Source: JAPOPJ01 sp964538885 (GTDB taxonomy: Archaea > Thermoproteota > Nitrososphaeria > Nitrososphaerales > Nitrosopumilaceae). Taken from it: DNA of 15,675 bases. The DNA lies in NCBI GenBank assembly GCA_964538885.1, contig CAZIHR010000103.1, forward strand, positions 1 to 15,675, read 5' to 3'. A program made the position numbers and the translations under genes. Positions 7,702 to 15,243 of the stretch are shown here, one piece after another (within the stretch, counting starts at the first letter, position 1; every line of letters starts with the position of its first letter). Under the pieces are notes generated by a model, which was given only the letters and a program-made list of their open reading frames with translations, had not been told where the DNA came from and ran no database searches.

Positions 7702-10700
7702 CTATGATCCATCCTCCACAAGAGCATCCTTACTCAGCGCAAGCATGTGGTGCAGCTCCTCATCTGACATTTCAGTAATCCATCCCTCACCTGTGCCTAT
7801 CACCTTCTCTGCCATTGTAGTCTTTTGCTCTATCATTGCATCAATCTTCTCCTCAAGTGTGCCTGCACATATCATCTTGTGCACTTGAACGTTCTTCTTC
7901 TGGCCAATCCTAAAGGCCCTGTCAGTAGCTTGATTCTCAACTGCTGGATTCCACCACCTATCAAAGTGAAACACGTGACTTGCAGCAGTCAGATTCAGTC
8001 CTGTGCCCCCTGCTTTGAGTGATATGACAAACACCTTGGGGCCAGTACTTTCATCTTGAAACTTTTTAATCATGGCATCTCGCTGAATTCTGGATGAACC
8101 CCCATGCAGAAATAATACTTCACAGCCAAGCATCTGGCTTATATGACGTTGCAGCATGTGTCCCATATCTACAAACTGTGTAAATACAAGCGCGCTCTCA
8201 TATGACTCGATCGTCTCCTCAAGCATCTCTGTGAGCCTTACAAGCTTGCCTGAACGTATCTCGGCTTTTCTTCCAGATGACTTGATGCCTGAATTGTCTT
8301 TGAGTAGGATCTCTGGATGATCACAGACCTGCTTGAGCTTTGTAAGTGTGGCAAGTATGAGGCCTTTTCTCTTGATGCCATCGTGTGATGTTAGGGAATT
8401 TTCTAGGTGTTGCAGTACAGCAGCATATAATGATGCTTGTTCCTTTGTGAGCTGACAGTACGTCTTTGTCTCCAGCTTGTCAGGCAGGTCAGATATTATG
8501 GATTTGTCTGTTTTTAGTCGCCTCAGTATGAATGGGCCAGTGATGCGCCTCAGTCGTATAGTAGCTTGCTCATCATGGGTGGTCTGTATTGGGATGAAGA
8601 AATTCCTCTTAAAGGATGCTTGATTGCCAAGAATTCCAGGGTTGAGAAACTCCATTATAGACCACAGATCACCTATATTGTTCTCTACAGGGGTTCCAGT
8701 CAGCGCAAATTTGCATCTTGTATCTATTGAGCGTGCTGCTTTTGATTGTTTTGTGTTGGAATTTTTGATATTTTGGGCTTCATCAAGTATTACAGCTCCC
8801 CATTTTATTTTGCCAATTACATCAATATCTCTTTGCAGCAAGCCATAGCTTGACACCAACATGTCACACTTTGCAACAACCTTTTTGAGTGCAGATATGC
8901 TCTTACTTCTGTCTGAACCGTGATGGATGGCAACTGAAAGATTTGGTGTGAATTTGGCAGATTCTCTATGCCAGTTGCTGATTACAGATGTGGGGCATAT
9001 AAGTAGAAACGGCCCGTCACCGTTGCATCTACATTCTTCTGCAAGTGCCAATATCTGAATGGTCTTTCCAAGTCCCATATCATCTGCTAGGCATCCGCCA
9101 AGGCCCATTTTCTGTAGGAATCCCAACCACGAGAATCCCTGTAATTGGTAGGGCCTGAGTGCGCCCTCAAATCCTGTCGGCTGGTCCTTCTGCTCAAGAC
9201 GTGTCTTACCTGTCAGGCGGTCAAGCATCTGAGATATTACCTTGTCATTACTTGCCACCTCAATATCTATTCCCTGTGTGGCGCCCGGCGCAAGATCGGA
9301 ATCTTGTGTGGCGCCTATACCCATCATTATCGCATCAAGAAGTGATGACTTTTTCGATCTTTTCTTGAGGAATTCAATGGATTGTTTGAGCTCGTTTGGA
9401 GAGACCTCAATCCACTTGCCGCGCACATTCACAAGCGGAACTTTGGCATCAGCAAGTGCTTGAAGTTCGGCAATAGTCATGTTGTGGTTCCCCAGAGATA
9501 CCTTCCAGTCAAACTGCACTAGATTATCCAGACTAAATACGCCTTGCGTAGTCATGGAAGACGATTTTATGTTGGCACGTGCGCGGATTCTTGCCTTTGT
9601 TCCCCTGCCGGTCCACCACGATGGCAGTATGACTCCATATCCTGCTTGTTGGAGTGCTACTGCATCGCGCGTCAAAAAGTCATGTGCAGATAGTGTATTT
9701 ATTGTACAACCCAAAAGACCATAGTCATCTTCGTCGCGGTTTGTTGCAATAGGTGTAAATATTCCTGATGCATATCCTAGTGACATCATTATAAACTCCT
9801 TGACACCTGTCACCTTGGAGAATGTCTTTGATTTTGCTTTCCATACTGCATCTAGTGAAACAAGCAAACTTGGATCTTGGCGCGATTGAACCATATATCG
9901 TACAAACCATACGTCATGTTGTGTCTGTGGTTCTTCAAGGCGAAAGCATATGCGCAACGGCATCTCTTCATTCATGTCAATTGGTCTTTGCCACTCTTGT
10001 ATCTGCTCAGGCAGTTGCTTGATGCCGGGGCCGGAGATAAAGCCACCATTACGTCGCAAAAGATGCATCCATGAGTCGTGCGCGCTGTCAAAGTTGCGCC
10101 GTGCACGAAGTGGCTCTTTGGATTCTTTTGTCGCTACACGTACCAGAATCTCCACAAATGAGGAAAGTATCTTCATCAGAATTTCTGAAAGTAACTTGTC
10201 AGAGATGGAATTCATAGAGTGTAATGATGCCAGTACGGATAGCGGTATTCGGGATGCCATCTCATCAAAAGACTTCAGATCTTCGTCTGTCAGAATCGGT
10301 CTCCATTTTGCAGAATAGGACTGATCCAGCATATCTATTCCAGGCAGGTACTGCTGCCTTGCAACTATCGAAGATGCAAACCGCATTACCTCTGCAATGT
10401 ATGCGATATCTGCACCCACCAGCATCCCAGGACCTATTGCGCGCTTGTTAAACACATATGCCAGTAGATCTAGTGTAACTGATTCGCTAAATGATGCCGC
10501 ATATACCATATAATCATTCATCTTTATTTTCTTCTTTGGAGGTCTAGGCTTTGATTCAATCAGCTCACTTGAGGGGATCGGTTTCCCAACTAGAGAGGGA
10601 ATGCTTAGGTAATGGGGGGATATCGTACTGGCCTGAATTCCCATACTGCGCAGGATCTTTCTTAGCTGGGCAGGATTGGCGGTAGATTTGTACAGTTTTT

Positions 10701-10797
10701 TGTATATTTTGGTTCCAAGTTTTAACTCTTGGGTATCATTTGTCTCTGCCCACATGAGAGGCAAATCATCATGAATCACACCATGAAGTATGAACAT
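7702..10797 (-). CDS. SNF2-family superfamily 2 helicase/ATPase with DUF3670 region
   Basis: DNA-dependent ATPase of the Swi2/Snf2 type, expected to translocate on duplex DNA and displace or remodel bound proteins. The 1031 residues divide into an N-terminal half (1-480) and a two-lobe motor (545-1000). Residues 383-478 match the SNF2-associated DUF3670 pattern (AGYGVILPSWW, FDWKVSLGNHNMT, KVPLVNVRGKWIEVSP). Motor motifs are Q-motif-like LRPYQLQGFSWL (547-558), Walker A DDMGLGKT (572-579), DEAQ (672-675), LTGTPVEN (699-706), ILRRLKTDK (757-765), SLKAGGTGLNL (926-936) and QATDRAFRIGQ (956-966). All catalytic residues appear intact. A 10-residue near-repeat (496-515) sits in the linker between halves. 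A TATA-like run lies about 32 bp upstream of the ATG. The gene is first in a minus-strand operon with the SWIM protein. Confidence 0.95.
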   Translation of the reverse strand: MFILHGVIHDDLPLMWAETNDTQELKLGTKIYKKLYKSTANPAQLRKILRSMGIQASTISPHYLSIPSLVGKPIPSSELIESKPRPPKKKIKMNDYMVYAASFSESVTLDLLAYVFNKRAIGPGMLVGADIAYIAEVMRFASSIVARQQYLPGIDMLDQSYSAKWRPILTDEDLKSFDEMASRIPLSVLASLHSMNSISDKLLSEILMKILSSFVEILVRVATKESKEPLRARRNFDSAHDSWMHLLRRNGGFISGPGIKQLPEQIQEWQRPIDMNEEMPLRICFRLEEPQTQHDVWFVRYMVQSRQDPSLLVSLDAVWKAKSKTFSKVTGVKEFIMMSLGYASGIFTPIATNRDEDDYGLLGCTINTLSAHDFLTRDAVALQQAGYGVILPSWWTGRGTKARIRARANIKSSSMTTQGVFSLDNLVQFDWKVSLGNHNMTIAELQALADAKVPLVNVRGKWIEVSPNELKQSIEFLKKRSKKSSLLDAIMMGIGATQDSDLAPGATQGIDIEVASNDKVISQMLDRLTGKTRLEQKDQPTGFEGALRPYQLQGFSWLGFLQKMGLGGCLADDMGLGKTIQILALAEECRCNGDGPFLLICPTSVISNWHRESAKFTPNLSVAIHHGSDRSKSISALKKVVAKCDMLVSSYGLLQRDIDVIGKIKWGAVILDEAQNIKNSNTKQSKAARSIDTRCKFALTGTPVENNIGDLWSIMEFLNPGILGNQASFKRNFFIPIQTTHDEQATIRLRRITGPFILRRLKTDKSIISDLPDKLETKTYCQLTKEQASLYAAVLQHLENSLTSHDGIKRKGLILATLTKLKQVCDHPEILLKDNSGIKSSGRKAEIRSGKLVRLTEMLEETIESYESALVFTQFVDMGHMLQRHISQMLGCEVLFLHGGSSRIQRDAMIKKFQDESTGPKVFVISLKAGGTGLNLTAASHVFHFDRWWNPAVENQATDRAFRIGQKKNVQVHKMICAGTLEEKIDAMIEQKTTMAEKVIGTGEGWITEMSDEELHHMLALSKDALVEDGS

Positions 10798-10819
10798 GTA
10801 TTTCGATGTTCGTTAGACC

Positions 10820-10833
10820 ATTAAAAATTATAT
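10820..10833 (-). promoter_or_regulatory. TATA-like box of the SNF2-SWIM operon
   Basis: On the minus strand ATATAATTTTTAAT at 10820-10833 is centred about 30 bp upstream of the helicase ATG (10795-10797), the best-looking archaeal TATA box in the window. It lies just outside the left inverted repeat of the small mobile element, so the promoter seems uninterrupted. Confidence 0.45.
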
Positions 10834-10845
10834 GCAGATCGGATC

Positions 10846-10861
10846 GTATGAGGTTAGCCCC
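10846..10861 (+). repeat. Left 16-bp terminal inverted repeat
   Basis: Exact reverse complement of 11256-11271; the two face each other around the IS66-like transposase fragment. Confidence 0.7.
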
Positions 10862-10926
10862 TACTCACAAGGTCAACTATTGGCGATCATGCAGATCTAA
10901 ATTACATGAATGTATAGTTACCACAC

Positions 10927-11263
10927 TTGACAGTAATTAAAGAACTATGTAACAAAAATGCTAGACTAAATGGCATTATCAAAAAGTATGAACGTAAATT
11001 AAATGATATGGCATTAAAATATGAATCCATGATAACAGAGATGACAGAAACTCTGACAAAGCTTCAGCGTTGTCTTTACTATTATGAAAACCCACAACCC
11101 TCCATCAAAAAAACTCCATATCTACAAAGCAGAGAAAGGCAAAGACACAACGTAACTATAAGGTACCATCTACAAGTAGAAGGCCCCAAGACGCAGAAAG
11201 GGACACAATGGTATATCACATAAGTTCAAGCCGACTCATGCGTGGCAGCATAGGTGGGGCTAA
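10927..11263 (+). pseudogene. IS66-like transposase, N-terminal fragment, frameshifted
   Basis: The first frame encodes a coiled-coil-like opening (RLNGIIKKYERKLNDMALKY) and LYYYENPQPSIKKTP, the place where IS66 transposases have the YENPHTPPSKNP-type motif. The reading then has to change frame: SRRPQ appears in another frame near 11175, and GISHKFKPTHAWQHRWG in the third at 11210-11260, before a TAA at 11261. Together these follow the IS66 N-terminal order of coiled coil, YENP motif, glycine-rich KGHKG-like stretch and HKxKP. No zinc-binding, DDE or C-terminal part follows, so the gene is clearly dead. The apparent TTG start at 10927 is uncertain. Confidence 0.6.
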
Positions 11264-11271
11264 CCTCATAC
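11256..11271 (-). repeat. Right 16-bp terminal inverted repeat
   Basis: GGGGCTAACCTCATAC, the exact reverse complement of 10846-10861. It contains the stop codon that ends the third-frame transposase remnant. Confidence 0.7.
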
Positions 11272-11284
11272 TCTGGAACAACAT

Positions 11285-11305
11285 GATTCAGGAGAAAACT
11301 GAATC
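11285..11305. repeat. Short hairpin, 7-bp arms with 7-nt loop
   Basis: GATTCAG (11285-11291), GAGAAAA, then CTGAATC (11299-11305). It lies between the mobile element and the end of the methyltransferase gene, about 130 nt past that gene's stop. No T-run follows on the minus strand, so I leave it as a hairpin rather than a terminator. Confidence 0.4.
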
Positions 11306-11431
11306 TGGCCCAATACAACAAATGGTAGGAGGCATCGGCAGTATAGTATATAGTCGGAGCATCACCGGATCTCTCAAGTTGTGTGGATTGGTTCAGGTAT
11401 ATTATAGACTTTAGATTTCTCAATATTCACA

Positions 11432-12505
11432 CTATGATTTTATCTGATTTATTATCTTTTGAGGTAGGCGATTCTCTTCTGCATCACGAACATTGTTTTT
11501 TATTTTTGTTATATTAGAACGGTATAGATCGATTCCTGTAAACCTTCGTTTCAGATATGCAGATACAATACCGGTGGTACCTCTACCCGCAAATGGATCT
11601 AAAATGTGGTCACCTTCCACACTTGCAAACTTTACAATTCGTGATATTAGATCTTCGGGAAAAACAGCAAAATGCTCATTCCCGTAATGTGCCTTTGTAG
11701 ATACTTCCCACACATTGCCTGGATTCTTGCCTCTCACATTACATACGGCAAATATCGGGTAATGGTTGTGTCCACCGATTCTCTTTCTTGTGGCATGGCG
11801 CTTGAACTTTCTGTGACATGTGGGGCAGTGTTTCTCAGGATCATATCCATATGCCCATGATATTTCATTTGTAGTTGGAAGTTTTGAGAATGGCGTTTCA
11901 GGTGTGGAATTGTGTATTAATTTAGTTATTTTTCGTATCTCTTCTGTATTTTTCCCCAATGACTTGAATTGAAACTTGTCATGTGTCAGTATATGTCTTG
12001 AATTACCAGCAATGACTTCGTTGCCGGGTACACGAATTGGATCTATATTGATAGCAGGTACTTTACTCTTTGAGAGAAACAGTATTAGCTCGTATGATTG
12101 TGTAAGACTAGTCTTTGAGCTGTTTGAGACTGCATTCTTTTTATACCATATGATATCTTCCTGAAAGAATAATCCAGACTCAGTTAGTTTGAATGCCAGT
12201 CTGTGCGGTATCAAAAGTTTTTCATGATTTCTTCGCGTATCACCTATTACAATAAAGATGCTGCCATCATCTGTGAGAAGTTTCTTGCATTTGGAGAATA
12301 TGGTAACTAGTTTGTCCAGATATAATTCAGATGTCTTTTCCCGTCCTATCTCGTTTGTTTTATTTCCATACCGTCTGTGTAAGTAGTAGGGGGGCGAAGT
12401 GACCACCAGCTTGTATTTTTTATCTTCTTTTGGATCTTGAAGTAATTGTTCTAGTATGGTACTTGCATCACCATACAATATGGTGTGATTATTCCCCAAG
12501 CTCAT
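11432..12505 (-). CDS. Type II DNA methyltransferase, beta class (likely N4-cytosine), with CxxC insert
   Basis: S-adenosylmethionine-dependent DNA methyltransferase of 357 residues. The catalytic motif TSPPY (36-40) precedes the SAM-binding motif DPFAGRGT (303-310), the order that defines the beta class. SPPY rather than N/DPPY is usual for N4-cytosine enzymes, so m4C is the likeliest product, though some SPPY enzymes act on adenine. Between them the target-recognition region (about 125-275) holds CPTC (227-230) followed by basic residues and a further Cys at 255, suggesting a zinc ribbon. It begins at an ATG whose ATGA overlaps the stop of the upstream restriction endonuclease gene, a sign of translational coupling; the pair forms one restriction-modification unit. 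The recognition sequence cannot be read off. Confidence 0.9.
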   Translation of the reverse strand: MSLGNNHTILYGDASTILEQLLQDPKEDKKYKLVVTSPPYYLHRRYGNKTNEIGREKTSELYLDKLVTIFSKCKKLLTDDGSIFIVIGDTRRNHEKLLIPHRLAFKLTESGLFFQEDIIWYKKNAVSNSSKTSLTQSYELILFLSKSKVPAINIDPIRVPGNEVIAGNSRHILTHDKFQFKSLGKNTEEIRKITKLIHNSTPETPFSKLPTTNEISWAYGYDPEKHCPTCHRKFKRHATRKRIGGHNHYPIFAVCNVRGKNPGNVWEVSTKAHYGNEHFAVFPEDLISRIVKFASVEGDHILDPFAGRGTTGIVSAYLKRRFTGIDLYRSNITKIKNNVRDAEENRLPQKIINQIKS

Positions 12506-13698
12506 TTTCCAATAAACCTCGCACCCAGATATATACAGTCAGCTATATTTTGCAAAGATGATTTGGATAGATTCTGATCCACGTTATTTTGGAGAAATGT
12601 ACTCACATCAGTTACAATTTTCACATCTGCTGAATGAGATAGAAACTGATTTAATTTTTGTTTGAATGTATCATTTGTAGTATAAAGATGCCTCATCTCG
12701 GTCATGTGGTTCTTTCCATGTTTTAAATAGAGTCGTCTTTGCTCAATTCCTGTATTTAATGCCAGCCATATATCATCCCACGATTGCGGAAATGCCATGT
12801 CCAGTATCATCTTTAATGTGATGGTGTCATTTGTGAATTTTTTTGTGGCATTACTGCCATAAACAGTTTGAATTACAAATTCTACATCATTTTTTGTAAA
12901 GTGAATCTTTAATGTATTAGGATCATGTGTGATGCCCAGTGTTTTACGTGTAAAGTTATCACCAAGCTTTTTGCTTGCACCATAAAACCCACTCTGCTTA
13001 TCAGCATCAATTGTGGCCTCATTCCCTTGTGTATCATATAAAAGACCCATCAACATTTCAAGTTTCTTTATACCCAATGAATGAAGCAGTTCAGGCAGGG
13101 TGTATTCTTTACCTGATTTGGAATCAGCAAGTATGGTTGTGTTGTTTTCTATTTCTTTACACATATTGAAAAACTTGTTTAATCCATCGCGTCTACCAGC
13201 AACACCGCCACTATCTATTCTATTCTTGATTTCAAGTATGACAAGTTTATCTTCTACAAAATTAAGCAGATCAAACTTTTGTTTAAATTTCTGTGATGTG
13301 ATTCCAGTTAAATTGGGATGTGATTCTATCATAGATTTTAGAAAATCTGACAGACTCGTGTTATGCTTTGAATTGTCACCACCAAGTAAATTAAACAATT
13401 TTTCAAGTAAGGTACCTCTTCCACCTTTTGAGCCCCAAAAATAGGATGTGATTTCCAATAAAGAGTTGTAAAAATCAGAATTAGATATTGTGGTGTTTCT
13501 GCTCATATATTTTGATGCAAATGGATCTATGTTTGATTGCGTGGTACTCATAATTTTTACAATGTTTTTTAGAATGTTCACATATGTCTCGCAAAGCCAG
13601 ACATGTTGCTGCTCTAGATCATTTGTATTATACAACACCAACATATTCCTAGTTGTGATGGCATATTCAGACAATCCAAATAAATGGTGGGCAGTCAA
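12502..13698 (-). CDS. Putative type II restriction endonuclease, PD-(D/E)XK fold
   Basis: A 398-residue protein whose position immediately upstream of, and overlapping, a DNA methyltransferase gene suggests the cognate restriction enzyme. The sequence supports this: GGRGTLLEKLF (92-102) resembles the helix preceding the active site in many nucleases, and KFDLLNF (141-147) followed by LVILEIKNRID (152-162) gives D143, E156 and K158 in a D-x(12)-ExK arrangement. Basic residues follow at 168-171. The remainder is helical and unassigned; specificity is unknown. The start is a TTG at 13696-13698. The frame is closed upstream by a TGA, and the first ATG is 18 codons further in (13644); I keep TTG because HHLFGLSEYAITTRN looks like structured protein. 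It is divergent from the second methyltransferase. Confidence 0.75.
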   Translation of the reverse strand: MTAHHLFGLSEYAITTRNMLVLYNTNDLEQQHVWLCETYVNILKNIVKIMSTTQSNIDPFASKYMSRNTTISNSDFYNSLLEITSYFWGSKGGRGTLLEKLFNLLGGDNSKHNTSLSDFLKSMIESHPNLTGITSQKFKQKFDLLNFVEDKLVILEIKNRIDSGGVAGRRDGLNKFFNMCKEIENNTTILADSKSGKEYTLPELLHSLGIKKLEMLMGLLYDTQGNEATIDADKQSGFYGASKKLGDNFTRKTLGITHDPNTLKIHFTKNDVEFVIQTVYGSNATKKFTNDTITLKMILDMAFPQSWDDIWLALNTGIEQRRLYLKHGKNHMTEMRHLYTTNDTFKQKLNQFLSHSADVKIVTDVSTFLQNNVDQNLSKSSLQNIADCIYLGARFIGK

Positions 13699-13837
13699 CT
13701 GATAAGTATTACGACTTGCATCTCAAAGATAGTTGAGGGAGTACAACAGAATATCACTTTGAAAATTTAAATGCTGAGATAATATCGATGAAGTGAGATA
13801 AGTATTGTTGCTGAATTCACAATCCAAAAAGACATCA
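13699..13837. promoter_or_regulatory. Divergent promoter region of the restriction-modification locus with direct repeats
   Basis: This spacer separates the restriction gene from the second methyltransferase. GATAAGTATT occurs at 13701-13710, beside the restriction gene's TTG, and again at 13797-13806, at the other side by the methyltransferase's possible TTG. TGAGATAA also occurs twice (13775-13782 and 13794-13801). AT-rich ATTTAAAT near 13765-13773 could be a TATA element. The repeats might bind a regulator; no separate controller gene is visible. Confidence 0.4.
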
Positions 13838-14689
13838 ATGAGTAAATTTGGCGTAACTGAACGCGTCAATTATGATTCCACCACTTTCTATAATAGAAAG
13901 TTGTTTGATGAGGTGGAACAGATTGAAGATGACACAGTAAATGATCTTGGAAAGTATAGGAACACACTATTATGCCAAAATAGCTCAAGTTTGAAAGAGA
14001 TACCAGACTCGAGCGTACACCTAATGGTGACATCACCACCATACAACGTAGGCAAAGAATATGACGGAGATCTCAGAATTGATGAGTATTGTACGATGCT
14101 AGACAAAGTGTTTGCAGAGACGTATAGAATTCTAGTTAATGGTGGCAGAGCATGCATCAATATTGCTAATGTGGGCCGCAAGCCGTACATCCCATATCAT
14201 GCTTTTATCATAGATATCATGTTGAAAAATGGTTTTCTCATGAGAGGTGAGATAATCTGGGAAAAAGGTGCAGGGGCAGGAACGTCAACTGCATGGGGAA
14301 GCTGGATGTCAGCTACAAACCCCACACTCAGAGATACGCACGAATACATCCTCGTATTTTCAAAGGGAAACTTTAAGCGAAAAGGTAAAAACAGTACAAT
14401 ATCCAGAGAACAATTCCTAGAATATACAAAGAGTGTGTGGAAGTTTGGGGCCGAGAGTGCCAAAAAAATTGGGCATCCTGCACCGTTCCCAGTAGAACTA
14501 CCCCACAGATGCATTCAGCTATATACATTTGAGGGAGATGTTATCTTTGATCCATTTTGTGGTTCGGGTACAAGCGGTGTAGCGGCCATAAAATCAAACC
14601 GCGATTTTCTCATGGTGGATGAAGATAGTGAGTACATCGCTACTGCAAAACTGCGAATCAACAAAGAACGATGCCAGACCAGACTGTAA
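13838..14689 (+). CDS. Second DNA methyltransferase, beta class, TSPPY type
   Basis: A SAM-dependent DNA methyltransferase of 283 residues from the ATG at 13838. TSPPYNVGKEYD (residues 65-76) is the catalytic motif IV with its usual NVGKEYD extension. Motif I, FDPFCGSGTSGVAA (237-250), comes late, so it is beta class and probably makes N4-methylcytosine. The segment GHPAPFPVELPHRCIQLYT (212-230) is the conserved block preceding motif I, and the recognition region lies around 140-200 (GAGAGTSTAWGSWMS). The open frame extends 11 codons upstream to TTG 13805, inside the repeated promoter sequence. All core motifs look intact. Its divergent position next to the restriction gene suggests it protects the second strand of an asymmetric site, or is a partner kept after loss of another nuclease. 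Confidence 0.9.
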   Translation: MSKFGVTERVNYDSTTFYNRKLFDEVEQIEDDTVNDLGKYRNTLLCQNSSSLKEIPDSSVHLMVTSPPYNVGKEYDGDLRIDEYCTMLDKVFAETYRILVNGGRACINIANVGRKPYIPYHAFIIDIMLKNGFLMRGEIIWEKGAGAGTSTAWGSWMSATNPTLRDTHEYILVFSKGNFKRKGKNSTISREQFLEYTKSVWKFGAESAKKIGHPAPFPVELPHRCIQLYTFEGDVIFDPFCGSGTSGVAAIKSNRDFLMVDEDSEYIATAKLRINKERCQTRL

Positions 14690-15243
14690 TCTTTCATATT
14701 TGATAACAGATCGACTTTATGAAGTAGGCCAAACGAGACATTATTGTTGTGTGATATCCGGTATGGCATCCATATCTTAATCCCATAGAAGCAGTGGGCT
14801 GGAGTATACTCAAGCGCACAGTAGATCATTCCGTCCGCTATGCCGACCTGAACTCCCATCTGGATGCAGTATACAAATTCATCGGTGAGCACAAAAGGGA
14901 TTATGATTTTGCCAAATACTGGAAGCGAAAGCCGCCGGAAAGAATGATGAATTCATACATGAAATCAAACAGGGGGTTGGATCCTGCAATAGTAAAGCTG
15001 TGAGTGAGCAGCTCCAAGAAACGCTGCAAATGCAAAAATACAAAATAGCAGACGGGATGGTTGCTGCCGTATGTAGATATAGACATGCAGTTGTGTGGCC
15101 GCAACGTGTTATCTTGGTTCTATGACTAATTCCCCATATTTCCTCATATCTACATGGCAAATCAATAGAAGCGATTCTCAATTAGTCGTATTTCATTAAC
15201 GGACCTCAAAAGATCCAAATAGTATGCCAACTAAGCATATTTT
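14690..15243. other. Transposon-debris region between methyltransferase and IS5-like element
   Basis: No intact gene. It contains the IS630-like remnant (separate entry), about 240 bp of unassigned sequence after it, and an inverted pair: TATGACTAATT (15121-15131) against AATTAGTCGTA (15180-15190), matching at 10 of 11 positions. The last 50 bp should include the left end and promoter of the IS5-like element, but I cannot fix that end without the other one. Confidence 0.5.
14728..15003 (+). pseudogene. C-terminal remnant of an IS630/DDE_3-like transposase
   Basis: In one frame the sequence reads RDIIVV, a TGA at 14752, then YPVWHPYLNPIEAVGWSILKR. This is the well-known end of the DDE_3 domain, PxxxPxLNPIExxWxxLKR, whose glutamate is the last catalytic residue. 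The tail DFAKYWKRKPPERMMN follows and the frame ends at a TGA at 15001-15003. The N-terminal domain and first two catalytic aspartates are absent. The internal TGA probably replaced a TGG tryptophan codon. Dead copy. Confidence 0.7.

Larger units (their letters stand above)
10846..11271. mobile_element. Small decayed IS66-like element (MITE-like) with 16-bp terminal inverted repeats
   Basis: GTATGAGGTTAGCCCC at 10846-10861 recurs as its exact reverse complement at 11256-11271, enclosing 426 bp. Between them lies only the N-terminal part of an IS66-like transposase, so the element looks like an internally deleted, non-autonomous copy. The outer end starting with GTA is reminiscent of IS66-family ends, which begin GTAA. 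I find no matching 8-bp target duplication (flanks ATCGGATC and TCTGGAAC), so either the insertion is old or one boundary was rearranged. Confidence 0.6.

Noticed and set aside
9950..10318. 122-codon plus-strand frame opposite the SNF2 gene
   Set aside because: Antisense shadow of the DUF3670-containing half of the helicase; no domain pattern.
10832..10897. ATGCAGATC direct repeat (10832-10840 and 10889-10897) as a target-site duplication
   Set aside because: The second copy lies inside the left end of the small element rather than beyond its right end, so it does not flank an insertion.
11208..11414. 68-codon plus-strand frame after the IS66-like fragment
   Set aside because: It crosses the right inverted repeat and has no resemblance to the IS66 zinc or DDE regions; it seems to be chance open sequence.
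3815..14689. Assignment of the island to a known DISARM or BREX system
   Set aside because: The characteristic components (DrmA/DrmB/DrmC, or PglZ/BrxC/PglX) are missing; an SNF2 motor near methyltransferases is not enough.
14515..15181. Minus-strand frames of 125 and 100 codons over the right-hand region
   Set aside because: They lie opposite the second methyltransferase's end and the IS630-like remnant, with Cys/Ser-rich translations lacking recognisable motifs; the plus strand explains this DNA.
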